NCBI GenBank assembly: GCA_963835555.1
Contig: CAWIGC010000043.1
Span: 372,001-436,000 of the forward strand
Source of the DNA: Sulfopaludibacter sp963835555
GTDB lineage: Bacteria; Acidobacteriota; Terriglobia; Bryobacterales; Bryobacteraceae
Length of the DNA: 64,000 nt
Direction of reading: 5' to 3'
The translations under genes were made by a program, and so were the position numbers. Positions 27,733-35,125 of the stretch are shown here, piece by piece. Position 1 is the stretch's first letter. Every line of letters starts with the position of its first letter. The notes beneath the pieces were generated by a model that saw only the letters and a list, made by a program, of their open reading frames with translations, was not told where the DNA came from and made no database searches.

Positions 27733-27938
27733 TGGAAAGCGTTCTTGGCTGGGTGGCTACGGCGGCGTTTTCGGCATCGTATTTTGCCCGCCGCCCGGCG
27801 GTTCTTCGCCGCATTCAGGCCGCCGCCGCGTGCCTGTGGATTGCCTACGGTCTGGCGATTCACGCCCTGCCGGTAGTGGCGGCGAACCTGATCGTGGCCG
27901 CGGCGGCATTGTATTCCACTACTCGCGATCGAACTTGA
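27732..27938 (+). CDS. Small inner-membrane protein, YgjV/CBU_0592-like
   Basis: A 68-residue very hydrophobic protein with two or three helices (LGWVATAAFSASYF, IQAAAACLWIAYGLAI, PVVAANLIVAAAALY). Tyr-rich turns resemble small membrane proteins annotated YgjV- or CBU_0592-like, which are related to half-size sugar transporters. No transport function is demonstrated. It is translationally coupled to the HAD phosphatase. The start at 27732 overlaps the previous stop. Confidence 0.6.
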   Translation: MESVLGWVATAAFSASYFARRPAVLRRIQAAAACLWIAYGLAIHALPVVAANLIVAAAALYSTTRDRT

Positions 27939-27968
27939 TCCGGGCCATTCCGGCGATGAGCCGGCAGC

Positions 27969-28982
27969 TCAATGCGCGTAATATCCGGTTCGGGCGTGCG
28001 CCGTGAGCCCCTTTTTGGCCATCTTGACTTCCAGTGCGTGATACTCCGCCGGACCCTCCCCGGGAAGGGCGAAGGAGAGCTCGTAAAATGCGTTCGCATC
28101 GTCGGCGCACTGTGCAATTTCGCCGGCCACATCGTTGCCGGAATTGAGAACCCGGCCGCCGCTTTGCATCGCCAAAACCTGTAATGCCAGGTTTCCGTAC
28201 TGCACCTGGGAGGGAGATTTTACGCCTTTGAGGAATTCTTCATAAGCGAACGTCCGGAAGCCGCCGGCATCCGACATCCCCAACGGGTCCACATCGTTCA
28301 GCGTGATCCGCGCCTTTTGCAGACCCTCTGAAAAGCCCACCACGGAGTTGAAAATCTGCTGCTTCTGCCTGGCGGTCATTTGCAGGTCCACGCCGGGGCC
28401 TGAAAGCAGCGGCCAACCGGGACTGATCCAGATCACCAGTTTACGTCCGGGCTTAGAGATCTCATGCTGAATCAGTTGCTCCACCGCGTTCAGGGACGTT
28501 GTCAGCAGTTCATCGTCGGCAAGGACGCCCTCGCGACGAGCGAAGGTCCGCAGACCCAATAATTTTTGATCCAATTCGGTGGCAATCGCATTGCCATCCC
28601 TGGTGGGCGGGTTGCCGAACGCCAGTCCGTTATCGTTCAAAAAGGCCAGGGAAACCGGTCGCGCCAGTTCGCTGTTGTCCCGGCGCAGAAACTTTTCGAT
28701 CTGATCGCGCGCATACGCCACCTTGGTGAAAGCGGTGTTGACGGAATCGATCAGCAGAACGATCTCTACCGGTTCGTTCGGCTTCGACCCTTCCACTGCG
28801 CGAAAGCTCTCGATCTTTTGAGCTTTCTTGTTATCCAGCAGCGTGAAGTCCTGTTGCTGCAGGCCGGGAACGGGCTTCCCCGCCTTGTCCGTTACCAGCA
28901 CATCCAGAGACATGCGATGATCCGCGCTTTGTGCGAATCCCGACACTAAAGAAAGACACAGCACCCAAATCCATCTCATCAC
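27969..28982 (-). CDS. Secreted VWFA-related acidobacterial domain protein
   Basis: A 337-residue protein with a signal peptide (MMRWIWVLCLSLVSGFAQS). It opens with the segment LDVLVTDKAGKPVPGLQQQD, then a von Willebrand A-like core with EIVLLIDSVNTAF and KLVIWISPGWPLL, and ends with a beta domain (FYELSFALPGEG). This order is typical of a family strongly expanded in Acidobacteria, usually of unknown function, and is a useful taxonomic hint. The first MIDAS Asp and Ser are partly kept (DSVNT), so metal binding is possible. Confidence 0.88.
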   Translation of the reverse strand: MMRWIWVLCLSLVSGFAQSADHRMSLDVLVTDKAGKPVPGLQQQDFTLLDNKKAQKIESFRAVEGSKPNEPVEIVLLIDSVNTAFTKVAYARDQIEKFLRRDNSELARPVSLAFLNDNGLAFGNPPTRDGNAIATELDQKLLGLRTFARREGVLADDELLTTSLNAVEQLIQHEISKPGRKLVIWISPGWPLLSGPGVDLQMTARQKQQIFNSVVGFSEGLQKARITLNDVDPLGMSDAGGFRTFAYEEFLKGVKSPSQVQYGNLALQVLAMQSGGRVLNSGNDVAGEIAQCADDANAFYELSFALPGEGPAEYHALEVKMAKKGLTAHARTGYYAH

Positions 28983-29058
28983 TTCCTACACTATGCCGGA
29001 ACCGCTCCACTATCCATAGCCCGGAAGGGCCTTTCCGTATCGGTGGGTGTGGATAATT

Positions 29059-29342
29059 TCATCCCCAATGCTTCAAAAAACGTTCCGCATGGCGGCGCGT
29101 CGCGGGACGCGGGTTGGCCAGTTGACTCTTTGCGAATGCCAGGACCGGGGGCCGATTCTGGAGTTGCGGAAAGAACCGGTCGAGCGCCCGCAAGGCATGG
29201 CCGATTGCCACGTTCCGGCATTCCGGTCGGAGAAGTGTGGCTTGGCGCATGCGATTTGCGCCGCCGCTGCCATCGCATTGGCCGCGCCGTAGCGAATGCG
29301 CGGCTTGTCGGAATCCAGGCCCAGCAGCAGTTCCTCGATCAT
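29059..29342 (-). pseudogene. HEAT-like repeat protein with internal deletions
   Basis: The N-terminus MIEELLLGLDSDKPRIRYGA matches the start of a HEAT/armadillo-type protein usually about 190 residues long. It then jumps into the later repeat (AQIACAKPHFSDR) and next, in another frame, to the normal C-terminus (PECRNVAIGHALRALDRFF ... NPRPATRRHAERFLKHWG). About half of the middle is missing, in two places. The start overlaps the EF-P-like stop by four bases (ATGA), so the original gene was coupled to it. The remnant probably makes no folded product. Confidence 0.6.
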
Positions 29343-29911
29343 CCGTGCTTCACCTTGGCGCGATCCATGTACTTCAGGGTGGTCAAGTCCAGCCGGACCA
29401 CGTCTCCGGTTTTGACGAATTGCGGGACCAGGACATCGATTCCATTCTCCAGCCGGGCCGTCTTGAAATTGGCGTCCTGCTGCTGGTGCGAGGGCGGCGC
29501 GGTATCGGCGATGCGGACTTCAATCGCCACCGGCATGACTACGCCCACCGGCCGTCCTTCCACAAATTCAACGGCGAGCCGCATCCCGGTTTCCAGAAAG
29601 CCGGCTTGCGGACCCACCATCTCCGCTGGAATTTCGGTCTGATCGAAAGTCTGCGGGTCCATAAAACAACACTGGCCCGCATTGTTATAGAGAAACTCCA
29701 GCCCGCGCCGTTCCAGCGGGAGTTCCTCCAGCTTGAGATCGGCGCGGAGATTCTGTTCCCAGAACGTGTGGGTATCCAGATTCTGCAGGCGCACATGGGT
29801 GGAACCGCCCATCTGCCCCTGGCCGGGGTGGTAATCCGCCGCCACCACTTTGTAATTCGCTCCCTGGAATCGGATAGCGGTTCCAGCACGCAATTGCGAT
29901 GCAATGACCAT
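29339..29911 (-). CDS. Elongation factor P-like protein without the tip lysine
   Basis: The 190-residue product has the three beta-barrel domains of EF-P: KOW-like domain I (about 1-65), central domain with FLYNNAGQCCFMDPQTFDQ, and C-terminal OB domain ending LTTLKYMDRAKVKHG. EF-P rescues ribosomes stalled at proline stretches. The tip that normally reads KPGKG is YHPGQG here, so the modified lysine position carries Gln (Q31). This marks a divergent EF-P-like subfamily and not the standard factor. It is coupled by a four-base overlap to a decayed HEAT-like gene. Confidence 0.85.
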   Translation of the reverse strand: MVIASQLRAGTAIRFQGANYKVVAADYHPGQGQMGGSTHVRLQNLDTHTFWEQNLRADLKLEELPLERRGLEFLYNNAGQCCFMDPQTFDQTEIPAEMVGPQAGFLETGMRLAVEFVEGRPVGVVMPVAIEVRIADTAPPSHQQQDANFKTARLENGIDVLVPQFVKTGDVVRLDLTTLKYMDRAKVKHG

Positions 29912-30002
29912 CCATCACCTCCAAGACCCCGCGAGAGAGCCTGGCGCGGGATGGGCCGCAACACGAAGGTTGGCGGCGCGCGCGATTGGCACCGCCTCCA
30001 GT

Positions 30003-31682
30003 TTACATCCCGGCGTGCGCGTGGAGAGAACCGGGGTTTAACGCGGTGCGGCCCTCCAGGGCGTCCCACTGAAGGGCGAAGAAGCCGGGGGCATCCGGGG
30101 TCAGGTCGTCGAACCAGATCAGGGGATGGCCTGCCCGCAGCAGTTCCCGCTGAACGGCGCGGAGAGAGTCATGGTCACGGTATACCTGGGCGGGAGTGCG
30201 GTGATGCCGCACGGCGTACGCCGCCAGAGTGCCGCCGGCTTCGCCGATGGCCCATTCGGTGGGATGCAGGCGGTACGCGCCGTTGGTGACATGGGTGGTA
30301 CCGATACTTTTGCCGCCCGCCAGCAGATTCGCGACGTCGCGCGACATGAGTGCGCCCATGGGAATCTGGTAGGGTTTCGAAGCGGGCAGGGGCTTGCGTG
30401 GCGAGCAGCCGTGGATGTCGATGGCGTACAGGCCAATGCCCGCCGTATCGTCGAAGGCCCGGCCGCGAGCCCCCGGCTGCCAGGGCGCGGCGATGTCCTG
30501 CTCGCGCACGGTCACCAGTGCGTTCATGCGGCGCGCTTCGCGTATATATGGATATTGCGAAAGGCCGTCGGCGGTTCCCATCTGGTCCGTTCGCAATAGC
30601 AGTTGCGGCGCTTGCTGGTGGAGCCACCAGGCGAAACCCAGCGACACCTGCTTACCGTGCTGCAGCGCGCGCCCGGCGGTGAGAGGATCACGGGAGAGAT
30701 AACCCGCGTCGCACACATCGTTGCCAGGCCAGTTGATCATGGCCAGATCGGTGGAGCCGGCGACGAGTCTTCGATAGTCCCAAAACGAGCCTGGCGTGCC
30801 GGGGGATTTTTCGAACAGGCCGTAGGTCAGCGAATGGCCATCGGGGTAGGTGACCACGAAATTGTATTGGCCGCTGTCACGGTCGTAAGTCGAGGGCCTG
30901 GCGGGAACGGTTCCGCCGCCTCCATTGGCCAGCACGAAGGGGTACGTGAAGCTCTGCAGCGCACCGGGACCGGCTGCATCTTCCGCCTCCGGTTCTCCGG
31001 TATCGGCGCGGGCATCGGCGCCGCTCCGGAATCCAGCGCCGGCTAGCGGCAACACGTCGCCTAACTCTGTTGCATCGATAAAAACGGCGCCTTTCAAGCG
31101 AGTGAACTGTTTCGTAGTGAAACTGTAAACCAGCAGGCTCTCCAGGCGGCCATTGGCCACTTTGGCATCCACTACCGCGGTGCGCAGCATCACCCGCAGG
31201 GCGCGCGATTTTTCGAACGGCGCCAGCATCTGTTGAATGGCCGCGACACCCGCCTTGGGCTCGAAACAAAGCGCGCTTACCCAGCACTTGCCGGGGTTGG
31301 GCGCCGCGGCCCCGTATGCCGCGCGGATGCGCCGCCGCAGTTCCTGGTAGGTTCGCGTCGCGCCGGTGGTTTCGATGTAGCGGTTCTCATCCAGCGCGGA
31401 AACGCCCTGCGAGGTCATCTGTCCGCCCAGCCATCCGGTAACTTCGGTCAGACAGACCCGCACCCCACTGCGCGCGCCGGCCAGCGCCGCCGCTACGCCT
31501 CCCATGCCGCCGCCGGCCACCACCAAATCGCAGGTCACCACAGGCGCGCGCGCCGGACGTTCCACTTCCACCACTGCCTGGCGCACATCACCCTCCGCCG
31601 GCACGGCCAGAGGGTCGAGGATGCGATAGCTGTCAGCCGCCGACGCGGTGACAGCGAGCAGGAAATACGCAAGTGCGATCAT
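30003..31682 (-). CDS. Secreted FAD-dependent oxidoreductase
   Basis: The start at 31682 gives a signal peptide (MIALAYFLLAVTASA) and 559 residues. The FAD-binding Rossmann motif is LVVAGGGMGGVAAAL, followed by GWLGGQMTSQGVSALDE and, near the end, DVANLLAGGKSIGTTHVTNG, as in the FAD-dependent oxidoreductase family that includes proteins annotated xanthan lyase-like. Substrate is unknown, and sugar or uronic-acid related chemistry is plausible from neighbours. Its start codon is only 15 bases from that of the divergent aldo/keto reductase, so the two promoters must overlap coding sequence. Confidence 0.85.
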   Translation of the reverse strand: MIALAYFLLAVTASAADSYRILDPLAVPAEGDVRQAVVEVERPARAPVVTCDLVVAGGGMGGVAAALAGARSGVRVCLTEVTGWLGGQMTSQGVSALDENRYIETTGATRTYQELRRRIRAAYGAAAPNPGKCWVSALCFEPKAGVAAIQQMLAPFEKSRALRVMLRTAVVDAKVANGRLESLLVYSFTTKQFTRLKGAVFIDATELGDVLPLAGAGFRSGADARADTGEPEAEDAAGPGALQSFTYPFVLANGGGGTVPARPSTYDRDSGQYNFVVTYPDGHSLTYGLFEKSPGTPGSFWDYRRLVAGSTDLAMINWPGNDVCDAGYLSRDPLTAGRALQHGKQVSLGFAWWLHQQAPQLLLRTDQMGTADGLSQYPYIREARRMNALVTVREQDIAAPWQPGARGRAFDDTAGIGLYAIDIHGCSPRKPLPASKPYQIPMGALMSRDVANLLAGGKSIGTTHVTNGAYRLHPTEWAIGEAGGTLAAYAVRHHRTPAQVYRDHDSLRAVQRELLRAGHPLIWFDDLTPDAPGFFALQWDALEGRTALNPGSLHAHAGM

Positions 31683-31697
31683 GCTACAAGAAGAACT

Positions 31698-32717
31698 ATG
31701 ATCCCATCTCCGGACGCCATCGATCCCGGCCTGGTTCCGAAGCGCACTCTGTACACCGGAGCCGTCATGCCCGCCATCGGACTCGGCACCTTCGGCTCCG
31801 ACCACGTGACCGGCGTGGAAATCGCCGAAGCGGTGAAGGGCGCCGTCTCGGCAGGCTACCGGCATCTGGACTGCGCCTCAGTCTACGGCAATGAAGACTG
31901 CATCGGAGCAGCGCTGCAAGAGCTGTTTGCCGCCGGCCTGAAACGCGAGGAACTCTGGATCGTTTCCAAGCTCTGGAACGATAAGCACGCCGAAGGGGAC
32001 GTGATCCCCTCCTGCCGGAAGTCTCTGGCCGACCTTCGCCTGGATTACCTGGACATGTACCTGGTGCACTGGCCCTTCCCGAATTTCCACCCGCCCGGAT
32101 GCTCCGTGGACTCGCGCAGTCCCCATGCCCGGCCCTACATCCACGAGAATTTCATGAAGACCTGGCGGCAAATGGAAAAGCTGGTCGATCTTGGCCTGGT
32201 GCGCCACATCGGCACCAGCAACATGACGATTCCCAAGCTGGAACTGCTGCTCCGCGACGCGCGCATTGCTCCCGCCATCAATGAAATGGAGCTGCATCCG
32301 CATTTCCAGCAGCCGGAGCTTTTCGATTATGTCCGCGCGCGCGGCATCCAGCCGGTGGGCTACTGCCCGATCGGTTCGCCCGCGCGGCCGGAGCGCGACC
32401 GCACGCCGGAAGATACCGTGGATATCGAAGATCCGGTGATCGCGGCAATCGCCCGGCGGCTGGGCGTGCATCCGGCGGTGGTGTGCGTGAAGTGGGCCGT
32501 GCAGCGCGGGCAAACGCCCATCCCGCTTTCCACCAAGCGCCGGAACTATCTGGCCAACCTGGCGTGTACGGTAAGTGAGCCGTTGACCGATGCCGACATG
32601 CAGGCCATCGCCGAAATCGACAAGCAGTGCCGCCTGATCAAGGGCCAGGTGTTCCTGTGGCGTGATAATCAGACCTGGGAAGATCTGTGGGACCTCAACG
32701 GAGAAATCAAACTATGA
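31698..32717 (+). CDS. Aldo/keto reductase
   Basis: A 339-residue TIM-barrel oxidoreductase. The catalytic tetrad is visible as Asp and Tyr in YRHLDCASVYGNE, Lys in WIVSKLW and His in YLVHWPF, and the NADPH-binding end includes TPIPLSTKRRNYL. These enzymes reduce aldehydes and ketones of sugars using NADPH. The start at 31698 was chosen because upstream sequence belongs to the divergent gene. The stop overlaps the next start (ATGA), so it is coupled to the zinc dehydrogenase. Confidence 0.9.
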   Translation: MIPSPDAIDPGLVPKRTLYTGAVMPAIGLGTFGSDHVTGVEIAEAVKGAVSAGYRHLDCASVYGNEDCIGAALQELFAAGLKREELWIVSKLWNDKHAEGDVIPSCRKSLADLRLDYLDMYLVHWPFPNFHPPGCSVDSRSPHARPYIHENFMKTWRQMEKLVDLGLVRHIGTSNMTIPKLELLLRDARIAPAINEMELHPHFQQPELFDYVRARGIQPVGYCPIGSPARPERDRTPEDTVDIEDPVIAAIARRLGVHPAVVCVKWAVQRGQTPIPLSTKRRNYLANLACTVSEPLTDADMQAIAEIDKQCRLIKGQVFLWRDNQTWEDLWDLNGEIKL

Positions 32718-33796
32718 TTGGCGCATACTTACCCGGCAACAGCACTGTGGAACTGAAAGAAGTGGCCGTTCCCGAGCCCGGGCATGGCGAGGTGCTCCTC
32801 CGCATGAAGGCGTCCACCATCTGCGGCTCGGACATCCGCTGCATCTATCATGAGCACCTGGGCAAGGGGCCTGAGGGTTATCAGGGTGTAGTGGCCGGCC
32901 ACGAACCGTGCGGCCAGATCGTCAAGGCCGGCCCGGGTTGCCGGCGGTTCGGGGCAGGGGATCGCGTCATTGTGTACCACATCTCCGGGTGCGGCGTCTG
33001 CAACGATTGCCGGCGCGGCTACATGATCTCCTGCACCAGCGCGCGTTACCGGCGCGCCTACGGCTGGCAGCGGGACGGCGGCATGGCCGATTATCTGCTG
33101 GCCGAAGAGAAGGACCTGATTCTCCTGCCCGCTGAGCTCAGTTACGCCGATGGCGCGCAGGTGGCGTGCGGCTTCGGCACCGTCTACGAAGGCCTGCAGA
33201 AGATCGGTATCAGCGGCAACGACGCCGTGCTGATCACCGGTCTTGGACCCGTGGGACTCGCCACCGGCGCGCTCTGCCGCAAACTGGGCGCGAACCGGAT
33301 CATCGGAATCGACGTAGTGGAGGACCGCATGAAACTCGCGCGCGACCTCGGCCTCTGCGACGAAGTGCTGCGCAGCGGTCCCGATAACGTCGCCGAGGTG
33401 CGCCAACTTACCGGCGGAAACGGCGTGGAGCGCGCCGTGGATTGCTCCGCCAACGATGCCGCGCGCGCCGTGGCCATCCGCGCCACGCGGAAATGGGGCC
33501 GCATCGTCTTCCTGGGCGAGGGCGGGCGCGTGGAGTTCAATCCTTCGCCGGATATCATCCACGATCAGAAGACCATCTACGGGTCGTGGGTCACCTCCAC
33601 GTGGCTGATGGAAGAATTGGTGGAGCGGCTGGTGCGGTGGAATCTGCATCCCGCCGATCTCATCACGCACCGCTTTCCGCTGGACCGCGTGGCCGACGCA
33701 TACTCCCTCATGGCGTCCGGCAAATGCGGCAAAGTCGCCGTCTGCTTCGATGAAGAGCTGGCATTCGCCGCGGGCACGCCGACTCGTTCAAGTTGA
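32714..33796 (+). CDS. Zinc-dependent medium-chain alcohol dehydrogenase
   Basis: A 360-residue MDR protein. Catalytic zinc ligands are suggested by ICGSD (C37) and GHEPCG (H63, E64), and a structural zinc site is given by C93, C96, C99 and C107 in SGCGVCNDCRRGYMISC. The nucleotide-binding motif is GLGPVGLATG. It resembles sugar or polyol dehydrogenases such as sorbitol- or threonine-dehydrogenase-like proteins. It overlaps the aldo/keto reductase stop by four bases, and the pair could interconvert sugar, aldehyde and polyol forms. Confidence 0.9.
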   Translation: MIGAYLPGNSTVELKEVAVPEPGHGEVLLRMKASTICGSDIRCIYHEHLGKGPEGYQGVVAGHEPCGQIVKAGPGCRRFGAGDRVIVYHISGCGVCNDCRRGYMISCTSARYRRAYGWQRDGGMADYLLAEEKDLILLPAELSYADGAQVACGFGTVYEGLQKIGISGNDAVLITGLGPVGLATGALCRKLGANRIIGIDVVEDRMKLARDLGLCDEVLRSGPDNVAEVRQLTGGNGVERAVDCSANDAARAVAIRATRKWGRIVFLGEGGRVEFNPSPDIIHDQKTIYGSWVTSTWLMEELVERLVRWNLHPADLITHRFPLDRVADAYSLMASGKCGKVAVCFDEELAFAAGTPTRSS

Positions 33797-33805
33797 TCTT
33801 CTCGT

Positions 33806-34117
33806 TTATTGGCTCGCCAGCGCGCGGCGCACTATGGCTGGTTCCTTCGCTATGACTGTCAGATAGGCGCGTGCGGCGGAATCTGGTTGCCTTCCGCCCT
33901 GCTCCCACTCCTGCAATGCGCGCTTACTGATTCGGTACGTTCGGGCGAACTCGGCTTGCGACATTTTCACCCGTTTGCGAATGGCCTTGACATCGATCGG
34001 CTTCGGCCAGACTTGATCCAACTCAACCTTGCCCCGGCGGTGCGCCAGGACCAGTTTCATTCCATCAATCAGATCTGCGCCGAAGCCCGTCTTCTCCCGG
34101 CCGGTTTTCCTGGGCAT
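33806..34117 (-). CDS. HigA-like XRE-family antitoxin
   Basis: A 103-residue protein whose C-terminal half is a helix-turn-helix of XRE type (MSQAEFARTYRISKRALQEWEQGGRQPD), typical of HigA or MqsA-like antitoxins. It would bind its own promoter and neutralise a RelE/HigB-type toxin. The frame immediately upstream (one base between stop and start) holds only the C-terminal remnant of such a toxin, so the pair is no longer complete. The retained antitoxin may be an orphan regulator. Confidence 0.8.
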   Translation of the reverse strand: MPRKTGREKTGFGADLIDGMKLVLAHRRGKVELDQVWPKPIDVKAIRKRVKMSQAEFARTYRISKRALQEWEQGGRQPDSAARAYLTVIAKEPAIVRRALASQ

Positions 34118-34118
34118 T

Positions 34119-34262
34119 CTATTGCGCTCCCTTCAGGTAAGCCGCGATTTGCCGCAGTTGTTTCTTCTCGTCCGCGGTCAGATCCGTTCTTACGTTTTTG
34201 GCGTAACACCGCATCACCGGTGGTTGACGGAACTCGAACTCGCGGGCATTGTTGATGCTTAC
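34119..34262 (-). pseudogene. Remnant of a RelE/HigB-type toxin gene
   Basis: The reverse frame ends YAKNVRTDLTADEKKQLRQI plus a short tail, which matches the C-terminus of RelE/HigB-like toxins (alanine-tyrosine-lysine-asparagine strand, then a helix after a TAD or TPE motif). The N-terminal part is missing. An in-frame stop lies where the IS-like sequence begins, near 34263. It sits one base from the HigA start, the usual toxin-antitoxin order for this family. Confidence 0.55.
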
Positions 34263-34264
34263 TC

Positions 34265-35016
34265 AAGTGGAAGTACATCCTGGGCGTGCGCATGAGGAGC
34301 TCGACCGAAGCCAAGGCGGTGGTGGCGCGCGCCGGCCGCTATGCCGAAGTGCATCCCAAAAGCGAGGACCGGGACGATCCCTCGCCGCTGAAGGTGAAAG
34401 AAGTCTGGGTCGAGGATGCACGCCGGTATGTGGTGTGCGTCAACGAGGATCAAGCCACCAAGGACCGCCACGACCGCGAAGCGGTGGTGGCCTCACTGCG
34501 CGACGCGCTGGGCCAGGGAGACAAGTCGCTGGTAGGCAATAAAGGGTACCGTAAATACCTGCGCGCGGGAGGCAAACAGTTCACGGTGGACGAGGACAAG
34601 ATCAAGGAGGAAGCGCGCTACGACGGCAAGTGGGTGCTGACGACAAACACGGATCTGCCGGCGCGCGAGGTGGCGCTGAAGTACAAGCAACTGTGGATGG
34701 TCGAGGAAGTGTTCCGCTCGATGAAATCGCTGCTGGATACCCGGCCGATCTTTCACAAGTGCGACGAAACGATTCGTGGGCACGTGTTCTGCTCGTTTCT
34801 GGCGTTGCTGTTGCGCAAGGAACTGGAAGAGCGTTTGGAGCGCAAGGAGTGGAAGCTGGAATGGGCCGACGTCATCCGCGATCTGGACAACCTGATGGAG
34901 ATGGAAGTTGCGATCAGCGGCAAAGGTTACGTTTTTCGCGGCCAGACTCCGGGGTGGCGGGCAAGGTTTTTCAAGCCTGCGGCGTCGCCATGCCACCGAC
35001 GCTGCGACCATGCTGA
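34265..35016 (+). mobile_element. IS1634-type transposase remnant (C-terminal part)
   Basis: From about 34265 the frame codes for the later half of an IS1634-family (IS4-like DDE) transposase: ILGVRMRSSTEAK, VVCVNEDQATKDRHDREA, LVGNKGYRKYL, KYKQLWMVEEVFRSMKSLL with the conserved Y-x2-R-x3-E-x6-K type region, and RGHVFCSFLALLLRKELEER. The N-terminus is missing. Near 34965 one G appears lost in a G run, after which the normal ending (GKVFQACGVAMPPTLRPC) follows in another frame to 35016. No clear terminal inverted repeats were found. Bases 35017-35125 hold no gene, only an imperfect CCGTTT/AAACGG pair that could be part of the old element end. Confidence 0.75.
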
Positions 35017-35125
35017 ACCTGTCTCAATTCGGCCGAGAGGGAGAGAAAGCGTGTCACTAGGCCGTTTTCGAAATTGCAACCTATTGGAAACGGACAACTT
35101 CCGACATCATGGTGTAGAAGATGAG

